NCBI RefSeq assembly: GCF_014836935.1
Contig: NZ_JACSPW010000006.1
Location: 62,001 to 126,000 of the forward strand
Source: Solibacillus merdavium
GTDB taxonomy: Bacteria > Bacillota > Bacilli > Bacillales_A > Planococcaceae
Length of the DNA: 64,000 nucleotides
Direction of reading: 5' to 3'
The notes under the pieces were generated by a model. The model was not told the DNA's origin. It saw only the letters and a list, made by a program, of their open reading frames with translations, and did no database searches. Below are positions 16,972 through 25,964 of this stretch, one piece after another. Each line of letters begins with the position of its first letter. The first letter of the stretch is position 1. The translations under genes were made by a program, and so were the position numbers.

Positions 16972-18302
16972 TATTGTTCACCGCCTTTACGAAGCGCTAA
17001 TTCTTTGGAAACGGGATTATTTTTAAACATTCTTCGTAATACGACAACGCTTCCGATCCCTAATATTAAATAAACAACAGCAAATGCGATAAACAGCCAT
17101 TCGACACCGGTTGCTGTTGTTGCGCCTTGCTCTGTGCGCATAATCCCGTATAAAATCCATGGCTGCCGTCCCTGTTCTGCTAACCACCAGCCTGTTTCAA
17201 TTGCTATAAATGATAAAGGTCCGCCTAATACGATAAGCCACCTGAACCACCGGGAAGTAATCCACTGCCAACCTCTCCATTTTCCGACTACATAGCCCAT
17301 TGCTAAGAAAATCATTAAACTGCCGATTGCCACCATAATATTAAAATAATAATGGGTAATAAGCGGTGGCCTTTCATCTTCAGGGAAATCATTTAACCCT
17401 GTTACTTCTGCATTGAAATTATTACTTATTAAGAAACTCAATACTTTCGGCATACGAATTTCATACTTTACTTCATCCCCGTCGAGTATCCCGAAAAATA
17501 TTAAATCTGCCCCGGCTTCTGTTTCAAAATGCCACTCGGCTGCTGCTAGTTTTTCAGGTTGATATTCCGCTAAATACTTGGCAGAAAAGTCCCCTACCAC
17601 TGCTGTCGCAATCGAGAAAATGAGTCCTAACTTCATCATCAGGTTCAGCGATTTTTTATGATAAATGTGGTCCTCACCTTTCAGCAGTTTATAAGCTGCA
17701 ATCGCCGCTAGTGTAAATGCTACGGTCATAAAACTCGAGGTTAACACATGTCCGACTTTAGTTGGCATAGCAGGTGTAAACATCGCTAAAATCGGTTGAA
17801 TATTAACGATTTCTCCGCCAATGAGATCAAAGCCCCTCGGTGCATTCATAAACGCATTGACAATCGTAATGAAAATTGCCGACATGAAAGCGCCGATTGC
17901 TACCGGAATGAGAAGCAACATATGATATTTCGGATTTTTAAATCGATCCCAAGTATACAAATAAATTCCTAAAAAGATTGCTTCAAAGAAAAAGGCGAAC
18001 GTCTCCATAAATAACGGCAGAGCAATCGTTTGTCCTGCTAACTCCATAAACTGAGGCCATAAAAGGGATAGCTGCAAGCCAATAATGGTTCCAGTCACAA
18101 CCCCTACCGCTACTGTAATCGTAAAGCCCCGCGCTACTCTCCGTGCCAGCAATGTATAATGTTCATCGTTTTTCTTATAGCCTACATATTGAGCAATTAA
18201 AATGATGAGCGGCACCCCGACACCGAGCGTCGCAAATATAATGTGAAAAGTTAATGTAAGCTCTGTTAGCGCCCTGCTCCAAAACACCGCCGAGTTGTCC
18301 AT
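16971..18302 (-). CDS. cydA: Cytochrome bd ubiquinol oxidase subunit I
   Basis: The 443-residue quinol-oxidising subunit that carries the hemes. His20 in LTFHIIFATLG is the expected high-spin heme b ligand, and the proline-rich short Q-loop (DEVKYEIRMP to NDFPEDERPP) is that of the short-loop Bacillus type. The frame opens at 18344, but the ATG at 18302 follows GGAGGT by six bases and matches the family start, so the upstream 14 codons are not used. The gene is divergent from cydDC, with a 0.2 kb shared control region. Confidence 0.95.
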   Translation of the reverse strand: MDNSAVFWSRALTELTLTFHIIFATLGVGVPLIILIAQYVGYKKNDEHYTLLARRVARGFTITVAVGVVTGTIIGLQLSLLWPQFMELAGQTIALPLFMETFAFFFEAIFLGIYLYTWDRFKNPKYHMLLLIPVAIGAFMSAIFITIVNAFMNAPRGFDLIGGEIVNIQPILAMFTPAMPTKVGHVLTSSFMTVAFTLAAIAAYKLLKGEDHIYHKKSLNLMMKLGLIFSIATAVVGDFSAKYLAEYQPEKLAAAEWHFETEAGADLIFFGILDGDEVKYEIRMPKVLSFLISNNFNAEVTGLNDFPEDERPPLITHYYFNIMVAIGSLMIFLAMGYVVGKWRGWQWITSRWFRWLIVLGGPLSFIAIETGWWLAEQGRQPWILYGIMRTEQGATTATGVEWLFIAFAVVYLILGIGSVVVLRRMFKNNPVSKELALRKGGEQ

Positions 18303-18496
18303 TGTTTTACCTCCAACATCTAAGAATCTGTAAACCATGTGCAAGTTCTACTAAATATCCTCACATCAGTATTCACATCCAGTTTATTAATATTCACCGC
18401 TCGCAAAGATTCTCTGCTCCTCAGAAGTAAAAAATGCGTAGTGGATGGTTGCTTTTAACAAAATTTGACTAGTATAGCTAATGAGGAGTTGATATT
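18303..18496. promoter_or_regulatory. Divergent control region of cydAB(S) and cydDC
   Basis: Holds both start regions. A GAGGAG ribosome site at about 18482 serves cydD. On the minus strand three short GTGA boxes occur (GTGAATA at 18391-18397 and 18370-18376, GATGTGA at 18361-18367), two of them 21 bp apart. They resemble half-sites of redox regulators, but I cannot form a full Rex palindrome (TTGTGA-N6-TCACAA), so the regulator is open. Confidence 0.4.
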
Positions 18497-20197
18497 ATGC
18501 CATTTCTGCAGCATTTCATGCGCGCTAACCGATCCAAAATTGTTATTTTAATTTTCATCTCATTATTTTTGGGAGGAAGTATTATTTTGCAAAGCTACAG
18601 CATTGTAGAAACGGTCAACCTTGTTTTTATGGAAAAGAAGCCTTTTTCGTATACGTATGTATTCTTTTCACTCTTACTATTAGCCATTGTTGTTAGACTG
18701 GCTTCTCAATATTCTTTAGGGCGGATCGGCGGAAAGCTGGCGGAAGATGTAAAGGTGACAGTTCGGGAAAAGTTAATGCAGCATTGGTCTTCAACGACAA
18801 TGGAAAAACACGTCTCTTACCAAACCGGCGAGAAGGTCACACTACTGGTAGACACTGTGGACCAACTGGAAAGTTATTATAGAGAATATACACCTCAGCT
18901 TATTAAGACTGTCGTAGTCCCTATTATGATTTTGACTGCTGTGTTTCTCATTCATCCAAATAGTGGTTGGATCATGCTCATTACTGCACCATTTGTACCC
19001 ATTACTTATATCATCATCGGAATGCAAACGAAGAAAAAATCCGAGGAGCAATTGGATGCACTGAATCGATTTTCTGGTAAATTTCTAGACTTGCTTCAAG
19101 GGCTGCAAACGATTCGCTTGTTCGGGCAAAGCAAACAGCAGGAGCAGATTTTAGCCAAGAGCAATGAAGCATTTATGAGCCGGACACTTGGCGTATTAAA
19201 AATTGCATTCGCCTCAACACTTTTTATTGAGCTCATTACAACACTTGGCATTGGTTTAATCGCACTGGAAATCGGCTTTCAAATGATTGTTTTTAAAACA
19301 TTAACCTTCGCGCCGGCATTTTTTATTTTGACATTGGCTCCTGAATACTATAATTCGTTGAAAGAATTAGGCACGGCATTTCATACAGGCAGAGGAAGTT
19401 TAGGTGCTGCCGCATTACTGGAAGAACAGCTGAAGGAAGATGAAAAACCTGTACAGTGGGGAAATCAAAAATTAGCAAACGGACCGGTGCTATCTGTTGA
19501 AAGTGTGACATTTCGCTATAACAGCGGCTTTACTATCGGCCCCCTGTCATTCACAATCCAGCCTGGACAAACCGCCGCATTTATCGGGAAAACAGGTCAT
19601 GGAAAAACGACGATATTAAATCTTTTATCAAGTTTAACCGAACTGGATTCAGGGGCCATCTATTTAAACGGTGAACCGCGCAAATCGTACCGTGCAAATG
19701 ACTGGTATGCACAAACAAGCTATATTTCACAGCATCCGTACATTTTTGCAGGAACACTTCGCGACAATATATGTATGGGCATTCAAGTTTCAGATACGCA
19801 AATTTATACCGCATTAAAACAAGCACAATTAACAGAATGGGTTGCCTCGTTACCTGATGGACTTGCTGCCGTGATCGGTGAAGGTGGTATCGGACTATCA
19901 GGAGGCGAGAAACAGCGTGTGGCCATTGCACGAGCTTTCTTGAAAGAACCCTCTATTGTTTTCTTTGATGAGCCAACAGCTGGATTAGATGTCGCAACAG
20001 AACATTTGCTCAGTACATCCATTGAAAAGCTAAGTGAACAGGCAACCGTTATTATTGCTGCTCATAAGTATAAAAGCATCCGTTTTGCAGATGTCATTTT
20101 TATCGTTGAAGACGGGCAAATCGTCAAAGCCGGCACACCCGATACACTGAAAGATCACCCGTATTATAAGGAAATGGTCGAAAGGAGGGTTACGTAA
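18497..20197 (+). CDS. cydD: Thiol reductant ABC exporter subunit CydD
   Basis: A 566-residue half-transporter: six transmembrane helices (about 1-310), then an ATPase domain with Walker A GKTGHGKTT, signature LSGGEKQR and Walker B FFDEPTAGLD. With CydC it exports cysteine or glutathione-type reductants needed to assemble cytochrome bd. Its last base is the first of cydC (TAATG), so the two are translationally coupled. Location opposite cydAB supports this assignment over other ABC half-transporters. Confidence 0.92.
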   Translation: MPFLQHFMRANRSKIVILIFISLFLGGSIILQSYSIVETVNLVFMEKKPFSYTYVFFSLLLLAIVVRLASQYSLGRIGGKLAEDVKVTVREKLMQHWSSTTMEKHVSYQTGEKVTLLVDTVDQLESYYREYTPQLIKTVVVPIMILTAVFLIHPNSGWIMLITAPFVPITYIIIGMQTKKKSEEQLDALNRFSGKFLDLLQGLQTIRLFGQSKQQEQILAKSNEAFMSRTLGVLKIAFASTLFIELITTLGIGLIALEIGFQMIVFKTLTFAPAFFILTLAPEYYNSLKELGTAFHTGRGSLGAAALLEEQLKEDEKPVQWGNQKLANGPVLSVESVTFRYNSGFTIGPLSFTIQPGQTAAFIGKTGHGKTTILNLLSSLTELDSGAIYLNGEPRKSYRANDWYAQTSYISQHPYIFAGTLRDNICMGIQVSDTQIYTALKQAQLTEWVASLPDGLAAVIGEGGIGLSGGEKQRVAIARAFLKEPSIVFFDEPTAGLDVATEHLLSTSIEKLSEQATVIIAAHKYKSIRFADVIFIVEDGQIVKAGTPDTLKDHPYYKEMVERRVT

Positions 20198-21861
20198 TGC
20201 AGGAACTGGTCGCAATGATTTGGCAGGATAAAAAAGATGTGCTTCTTGCTTTACTAGCTGGCACAATAAGCGGATTAACAGCGGTGGCTTTATTTGCACA
20301 AAGCGGTCTGCTCATTTCAAAAGCTGCCCTCATGCCGCCTTTTTACATCATATTAATTTTAACTGCCTTTCTTAAATTATTCGGTGTAACAAAGTCCGCG
20401 AGTAAATATGCCGAACGCTATATTTCACACCGCGTTACCTTTAAGTTTATTAGCATTGTGCGGATGAATTTTTTCAAAAAACTATTGCCTCAAGCACATG
20501 TCCTTAACAATTATAAAAGCGGTGATCTGCTAACCCGTATAACAGGCGATGTGGAGCAGTTGCAAAACTTCTTTTTACGCGTACTGTACCCACCATTTAT
20601 CGCCTTTTTTGTATTTATCGTTGTCATATTATTTTCACTGTTTTTTTCTCCATGGATTTCACTGCTTTTGCTCATTGGCATTGTTCTGACAAGCATTGTC
20701 GTTCCATATATATTATTTCGCCGCCGTCCATATTCTACAAGTACATTAGAAAAAAAGGAACTCACGATTTTGGCTACAGAATACTTTTACGGCTACAGGG
20801 ATTTAATACTGCATCATCAAAATGAATCAAAAGCCGAGGAGTTATCAGCCTTATACAAAGCATACGGGAATTCCCGCAGAAAAGAGCTTGATCAGGAGCA
20901 GACTTCTTATTTATGGAATCAGCTCATCGCTTTGTTTACAAGTTTTTCGGTAGTATTTGTCGGAGCTTATTTAACTGCAGTCGGACAGCTGGATGGCCTG
21001 TATCTTGCGTTAATTGTGCTAATCTCGCTTACGGTTTTTGAATCGGCTGTCCCGCTCGCCCTCGTTCCTATTTTTGCAAGACACACGAAAAATGCCGTTG
21101 ACCGGCTTGAGGAAATTACATCTAAAAATGAATCAGATGGAACACTCCATTTAAAGGGTGTTATCCAAAATATTCAATTGCACGACGTCTCCTATTGGTA
21201 TCCTTCTGCTGCCCGCCCTGCTCTTGAACAGCTCTCGTTAAACATTCAGGCTGGTGAGAAAATAGCCATTATTGGTCCAAGTGGCTGCGGAAAAACTACG
21301 CTGTTGCAACTTTTAATGAAGGAAATAAAAAGAACGTCCGGTGAAATTTACGTCAATACTACTGATATTAATGCCATCAGTTCACAGTCGATGTATGCGC
21401 ATATGAGTACGATGCTGCAGCACAACCATTTCTTTTCGGGAACAATCAAAAGCAATCTGCTAATGGCAAACGATGAAGCATCAGACGAAGCGATACAGAA
21501 AGTACTCCAAAAAGCTCAGTTAAACAAAAACCTGGAAGATCCTGTTTTTGAAAAAGGTGGGAATTTGTCAGGCGGAGAAAAACAGCGGTTAGCTTTTGCC
21601 CGACTTTTATTAAAAGACAGTGACTTATGGATTGTGGATGAACCATTTACGAGCCTGGATGTTCAAACAGAAAAAATATTGTTCAACACCTTACACGAGG
21701 AAGCCGCTAACAAAACCGTTGTTATGGTCACCCATTCCCTAGCAGATTTGGACCGGTTTGATCGCATCTGCGTTATGCTCCGGGGACAAATTGTCGAATG
21801 TGGTTCACATCAGCAGTTGTTAGCTAAAAAAGGACTTTATTGTGAGATGCTTAATCAGTAA
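20197..21861 (+). CDS. cydC: Thiol reductant ABC exporter subunit CydC
   Basis: A 554-residue half-transporter partner of CydD. N-terminal six-helix domain, then Walker A GPSGCGKTT, signature LSGGEKQR, Walker B LWIVDEPFTSLD and the His switch in VTHSLADLD. Together with CydD it should form a heterodimeric exporter supporting bd oxidase assembly in the membrane. The gene ends just before a stem-loop. Confidence 0.92.
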   Translation: MQELVAMIWQDKKDVLLALLAGTISGLTAVALFAQSGLLISKAALMPPFYIILILTAFLKLFGVTKSASKYAERYISHRVTFKFISIVRMNFFKKLLPQAHVLNNYKSGDLLTRITGDVEQLQNFFLRVLYPPFIAFFVFIVVILFSLFFSPWISLLLLIGIVLTSIVVPYILFRRRPYSTSTLEKKELTILATEYFYGYRDLILHHQNESKAEELSALYKAYGNSRRKELDQEQTSYLWNQLIALFTSFSVVFVGAYLTAVGQLDGLYLALIVLISLTVFESAVPLALVPIFARHTKNAVDRLEEITSKNESDGTLHLKGVIQNIQLHDVSYWYPSAARPALEQLSLNIQAGEKIAIIGPSGCGKTTLLQLLMKEIKRTSGEIYVNTTDINAISSQSMYAHMSTMLQHNHFFSGTIKSNLLMANDEASDEAIQKVLQKAQLNKNLEDPVFEKGGNLSGGEKQRLAFARLLLKDSDLWIVDEPFTSLDVQTEKILFNTLHEEAANKTVVMVTHSLADLDRFDRICVMLRGQIVECGSHQQLLAKKGLYCEMLNQ

Positions 21862-21865
21862 TGAA

Positions 21866-21900
21866 AAGGGCGTTGATTCTAATTACTGAATCACGCCCTC
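21866..21900 (+). terminator. Stem-loop between convergent genes
   Basis: AGGGCG-TGATTC and GAATCA-CGCCCT form a long stem between cydC and the convergent lipoprotein gene. The T-tracts are weak on both sides, so termination efficiency is uncertain. Confidence 0.6.
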
Positions 21901-21902
21901 TG

Positions 21903-22529
21903 TTAATAATTAATAATTCTTTCTTCAACCTTTATCTTAAGTAGTAGTACCTCATCATCCTGTTGAATGATTTGATTAATGGAATCCTCATCTTGGAAAT
22001 CGAACGTACGTATTGAGCCGCCTTCCGTTTCTCTATAGATTCCTAAAATTTTTGTTTGACCTAATTCCAATTCTACTTTGTCATTACCAATGGCATATTC
22101 CGATCCTCTAAAAACACCCGACTTAGCTTCTTTTTCAATTCTTTCTGGATGGGTTCTAACACTAGGTCCATAAAGGAAAACAAGTGTGTCTTCTTCTGAG
22201 CTCGTATTAATCATACCAAAACCCAAATGCCCTTCTTGAACTTTATTAGGACTGTTCCCGTAGGACAATTGCGTTAATGGTTCTGACTCTAACTCACCGT
22301 CAATATATCGCTCCACCCATAGATTCACCCAGCTTTTATCAGCATTCGGTAATTTAATATTAAAATCAAACAGGACGCCTAAATTTAAATCATCGAATGT
22401 ATCCACATATTCTGATTCCGAATTAACCTCGATTGTTATTTTCTCCTCACCTGAAATAGTAGCGCATCCAGAGCTTACTATTAAAATTAAAAGTAAGGCG
22501 GAAAACAAAGTAACAGATTTATTTCTCAA
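21903..22529 (-). CDS. Hypothetical lipoprotein, 208 residues
   Basis: Signal peptide with lipobox SSGC (Cys22), then an acidic mixed alpha/beta domain without a motif I recognise. It contains a WVNLWVERYIDGE block near residue 67. The start is a TTG after GGGGTGAG. Expected at the outer face of the membrane. Neighbours give no functional hint. Confidence 0.65.
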   Translation of the reverse strand: MRNKSVTLFSALLLILIVSSGCATISGEEKITIEVNSESEYVDTFDDLNLGVLFDFNIKLPNADKSWVNLWVERYIDGELESEPLTQLSYGNSPNKVQEGHLGFGMINTSSEEDTLVFLYGPSVRTHPERIEKEAKSGVFRGSEYAIGNDKVELELGQTKILGIYRETEGGSIRTFDFQDEDSINQIIQQDDEVLLLKIKVEERIINY

Positions 22530-22659
22530 AAATTCTCACCCCAGTCTTATGCCAGCATAGTCATTTTTAAAATTTGACACAATGTCATTAAAAATTTCAG
22601 TTTTCGTATACAAATGATCACTCCGTTATGATATGTATTTTGTTATTTGAGTAAAGAAA

Positions 22660-22860
22660 TTTTAAAATAGCGGTAATAATTTCCCTTATTTCAAAAATAA
22701 TCAGAAAATCCTTAAAAATAACGGAAGAATTTTCCCTTATCATGTCTAAAATCATAAAAAAACGTGCTTTTTAATGAAATAACGGTAATTTCTCCCCTTA
22801 TTTCCGCTCAAATCCCGCCAGTTTTGCATTTAAGGGTAAAAACTTCCGTTATTTATTTCA
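22660..22860. repeat. Second cluster of the AATAA(G/C)GG palindromes
   Basis: Four imperfect palindromes of the same family as at 3987-4718 are packed in 0.2 kb (for example AATAACGGAAGAATTTTCCC at about 22717). This explains most of the gap between the lipoprotein and DUF3139 genes. It corresponds to about one unit of the larger array but lacks copied gene ends. Confidence 0.8.
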
Positions 22861-22875
22861 CATAAAAGATTGGCG

Positions 22876-23223
22876 TTAGAATCTCGGTTCATAATTTTTC
22901 AATTCATCCTGAGATAAATTCTTGTACTGAGAATCAATAATCTGATACTCGTACTGTGATACGCGGCCATGTGCAAAATAAAGATATTCAACGTACGGTT
23001 CATTTTTAAAGACCACAGCTACATAAAATTCAGGCATTTTGAATCCATAAACCCCTTCAACTTTGGCTATTTCACTTTCATCGTATCCCATTTCCGTAAT
23101 CAAATAATCCGATACCCTATTTTTATAAATACTTTTATTCACTTCAATATAAAGAAACCGTGCTAGTATTAATCCTAAAACTAAAATAGCGATAAATATA
23201 ACTACTTTAGAACGTTTGGTCAT
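22876..23223 (-). CDS. DUF3139-like membrane protein
   Basis: A 115-residue protein with one N-terminal transmembrane helix (about 8-28) and an extracytoplasmic domain. The blocks YLITEMGYDESEI and FKNEPYVEYLYF match the usual DUF3139 layout (a GY-(D/K)E repeat followed by EP-x-V-x-Y). The function of the family is unknown. First gene of a possible small operon on this strand, though the next gene is read upstream of it. Confidence 0.65.
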   Translation of the reverse strand: MTKRSKVVIFIAILVLGLILARFLYIEVNKSIYKNRVSDYLITEMGYDESEIAKVEGVYGFKMPEFYVAVVFKNEPYVEYLYFAHGRVSQYEYQIIDSQYKNLSQDELKNYEPRF

Positions 23224-23248
23224 ATTCCCCTCCCTGTTTATACTCCCT

Positions 23249-23443
23249 TTAATTGAAAAATGCTAAATAGATAACAACAGCAATTACTATTATAAGAAAG
23301 AGTATTCCTGTCCCTTTCCAACCCAAATCCCCAATCAAATCCTGAATACCTCCACCATGCATACTAGCAGCTGGATTTCGCTTTAATTCTTCCTGTCTCA
23401 ATCGCTCTCTTCGTGCTTCGGGAGTTTCATTATTTTTATCCAC
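23249..23443 (-). CDS. DUF6366-like small membrane protein
   Basis: 64 residues: a charged N-terminus with RRERLRQEELKRNPA, a glycine-rich linker GGGIQDL, then one transmembrane helix preceded by WKGTG. This is the DUF6366 pattern of Bacilli. The role is unknown. Same strand as the kinase-like gene upstream and the DUF3139-like gene downstream. Confidence 0.65.
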   Translation of the reverse strand: MDKNNETPEARRERLRQEELKRNPAASMHGGGIQDLIGDLGWKGTGILFLIIVIAVVIYLAFFN

Positions 23444-23475
23444 TCAGTACACCTCCATCAAAAATCTACTTTTTA

Positions 23476-24075
23476 TTAATGATCTTTACCACAAGCTACA
23501 CAACGCAGATCGGTGTCATTTTCTCCATACATTCGAAGTTCCTTTTCGATATTACACACCTGACATTTTTCAAATCGAATTTGAGGAAGTGTACCCGCTT
23601 CAGCTAATGGAACCCACTGTTCTTCATATAATGTTTTAGTCATGCCGTAGTCAATTAAAACTAGATGACCTTCCTCATTCAATCCGTAATTTCCGCTATC
23701 TTTAAAATCAAAGCCATCCAGTTCTTTATCAATTACATCGAGGGCAGCTTTTAAATCTTCCGTCATTCTTGAATCCGATTCTAAATCAATATCGTATGAG
23801 CAGTAATTGTTTAAAGGGAGTTGCTCATAAAAAGGCTGAACGACATATTTTTCGTTCATAAAAAGAATGGGGGCGATATGCTTTTCTAATCGCTGCATTT
23901 CTAATGATTGATACATTTCATATTCATTTTTACTTTGAGCGTATCCAATAGGATGTAAAAATGTTTTAATGACAAGGTTTTCATTACGATAAACTTTTCT
24001 TGTTGAGCCGATACCAATCATTTTCGCATTTTTTATAATATCATCAATACTTTCTACCACCTTGGAAATATCCAT
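23476..24075 (-). CDS. Protein-kinase-like protein with C-terminal zinc ribbon
   Basis: A 199-residue small kinase-like fold. N-terminal GIGSTRKVYRNENLVIK resembles a glycine-rich loop with the VIK lysine; HLVLIDYGMTK near residue 135 resembles the metal-binding D-x-G of the kinase family (DYG in place of DFG). The catalytic-loop HxD is not evident. The last 30 residues hold two CxxC pairs (CQVC and CVAC), a likely zinc ribbon. It may be a degenerate kinase or a nucleotide-binding adaptor; activity is doubtful. Confidence 0.6.
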   Translation of the reverse strand: MDISKVVESIDDIIKNAKMIGIGSTRKVYRNENLVIKTFLHPIGYAQSKNEYEMYQSLEMQRLEKHIAPILFMNEKYVVQPFYEQLPLNNYCSYDIDLESDSRMTEDLKAALDVIDKELDGFDFKDSGNYGLNEEGHLVLIDYGMTKTLYEEQWVPLAEAGTLPQIRFEKCQVCNIEKELRMYGENDTDLRCVACGKDH

Positions 24076-24104
24076 TTCATCATCACCAAATCATTATGTA
24101 TTTT

Positions 24105-24647
24105 CTACGTTCCTTGATACCAACTTTCATCAAATTCGAGGTTTAATGCCTTTCCTAAACATATGCCGAATTTAATAAATCCACATCCTCTTGCTGTAAT
24201 CATATTGCCATCTTGTACGACTAAATCAGGACAGTAATTTTCCTTCTCAAAAACGCCTAATTTTTCAATCGCTTCCATCGGTAACCCCACCGTATATTTC
24301 TTCCCTGTCAGCAAACCCGCATTTGCCAAAAAATACGGAGAACTTGATATACTGGCAACGATTGTTTCTGTTGAAAAGACCTGCTTTAAAAACTCAACTA
24401 AGTCCTCTTCATCTAGAAGCGGTTCAATATCCAAACAACCCGGTAACACGATACTATCAATCTCTTCAATGTTAATTTCACTAATCGTGGTGTCAGCTAC
24501 ACAAGTTAATCCAGACTCTCCCCTAATAGGTTGGTTATCCAGCCCCACGGTAACAATGGGCTTGTTTCCTTGCATTAAAATAGATAACGTTACACTTAAC
24601 TCATATTCGCTAAATTGTGGATACAATATGATGGCTGTTTTTTTCAC
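24105..24647 (-). CDS. DJ-1/PfpI-family protein
   Basis: A 180-residue class I glutamine-amidotransferase-like protein. It has the core strands of DJ-1/PfpI (AIILYPQFSEYELSVTLSIL at the start, DSIVLPG near 75 and VASISSSPYFLANAGLL near 97). At the nucleophile elbow where many members have Cys, the sequence reads SISSSP, so the classic active-site cysteine is missing. A GTG start follows AAGGAG. It may be a non-catalytic or divergent member. Confidence 0.7.
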   Translation of the reverse strand: MKKTAIILYPQFSEYELSVTLSILMQGNKPIVTVGLDNQPIRGESGLTCVADTTISEINIEEIDSIVLPGCLDIEPLLDEEDLVEFLKQVFSTETIVASISSSPYFLANAGLLTGKKYTVGLPMEAIEKLGVFEKENYCPDLVVQDGNMITARGCGFIKFGICLGKALNLEFDESWYQGT

Positions 24648-24817
24648 TATGGTTGTCTCCTTTTCCCCAAGGATCGTTTAAAATTTTTCTCTAACTTTCA
24701 CGCTAAATTAATGATTATTTTCTAATAAGTATTTCATCATTAAAGCATTCACATTTTTGCATTGTTCAAATGACATAGAAGTCCCTCAAATTCAAAATAA
24801 TTTTCTAACAAAGCTGT

Positions 24818-25771
24818 TTAAAATAAACCCTCTATATCCAACAAATTGTAGTTATTTTCAATTCGAATCCTAAAATGGTTCATGATTCGAATCTGTTCTT
24901 CCGTTAACTTCTCTTTGTTCCAGTACATATGCATTAAACTATATTCAAATACTTCTTTAAGCTTTATAAATAAAGGGATTTTTTCTAGCATTTCGTTCGC
25001 GATATCATTTTCCTCTTTGTAGCCCTCGATGATTGCTTTTGTTATACTCCTTCCATATTCCAGGATGTTGCCACCACCGACAAATGAATACTCGATCGCA
25101 CTATAAATAGGAACAGCTAAATCAAAAGCATAAAAATGCTTCTCACAATCTTGAAAATCAACCATTGTCAGTTTTAAATCACGATCTACTACTACATTCT
25201 CCAACCATAAATCACCGTGTAACAACCCATAATTGGCTTTGTCTTTCGGAAGGTTTTTAATCTTTGTTAAAACCTCGTGTGCAACCTCTCTAATCGCAGT
25301 TTCTTCCTCAGGTATATACTTTAGGAAAGCGTACTCCTCATTTTGATGCCAATCATTGATATAGCGTGTCGGATAAGTCTCTTCAAACTTTCTGGAAAAA
25401 CGATGTAATTTGCCGATTTGCCGGCCTAACGCTTTTAATACATCGGCATTCCATTCTTTTCTTGATAAGTGCTTACCAGGAGCCGCTTCATAAAGAACTG
25501 TTAGCACTTCCTTATTATTAATAATGATCTTTTCTACCTCTTGACCATTTATTGAAAGGATTGTTGGGGATACACCTAGTCCTGCTTTATGTAGGTAGTT
25601 AGTATAGGCAACCTCTTCTACTTGTTCATCATACCCTTTGTAGTTTGTAACCCTTGCAAAATATTCGCCTTGTACTCCGGTACACCGATACATTTCATTT
25701 GTAACGGCTTCCACTTTTATCAAATCCACTCGATAAATCCCGTTGAGCAATTCTAGTATTTTTTGTTCCAT
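24818..25771 (-). CDS. Aminoglycoside-phosphotransferase-fold kinase
   Basis: A 317-residue APH/choline-kinase-like protein. The catalytic block LLHGDLWLENVVV (HGD-x-x-x-x-N) near residue 185 and the metal-binding VDFQDCEKHFYAFDLA near 205 are both intact. Such proteins phosphorylate small alcohols or amino sugars; there is no sign that this one gives antibiotic resistance. The ATG follows GGGGGA. Single gene. Confidence 0.82.
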   Translation of the reverse strand: MEQKILELLNGIYRVDLIKVEAVTNEMYRCTGVQGEYFARVTNYKGYDEQVEEVAYTNYLHKAGLGVSPTILSINGQEVEKIIINNKEVLTVLYEAAPGKHLSRKEWNADVLKALGRQIGKLHRFSRKFEETYPTRYINDWHQNEEYAFLKYIPEEETAIREVAHEVLTKIKNLPKDKANYGLLHGDLWLENVVVDRDLKLTMVDFQDCEKHFYAFDLAVPIYSAIEYSFVGGGNILEYGRSITKAIIEGYKEENDIANEMLEKIPLFIKLKEVFEYSLMHMYWNKEKLTEEQIRIMNHFRIRIENNYNLLDIEGLF

Positions 25772-25909
25772 AAGAGCTATCCCCCGCAGTAATTTTTATT
25801 CTATTCCAATTATTAGGACTAATATGTAAATAATAACATAACCATTTTATGATTATTGGTTTTGTTCAATAAAATGAATCCTTCGCACCGATTCCTCAGA
25901 AAAATAAAA

Positions 25910-25950
25910 AATGCCTCAAACCCTTGATTTACAAGGATTTGAAGCGCCTA
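25910..25950 (-). terminator. Terminator after the M48 protease gene
   Basis: CAAACCCTTG and CAAGGATTTG form an imperfect stem; on the minus strand it lies just downstream of the stop codon and is followed by T-rich sequence. Confidence 0.55.
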
Positions 25951-25964
25951 ACTTATTCTACTTT

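Noticed and set aside
18359-18400. Rex operator between cydA and cydD
   Set aside because: Only direct GTGA half-boxes are present; I cannot find the inverted TTGTGA-N6-TCACAA arrangement.
24818-25771. Aminoglycoside resistance gene
   Set aside because: The kinase fold is intact but general; nothing in sequence or neighbours points to drug modification.
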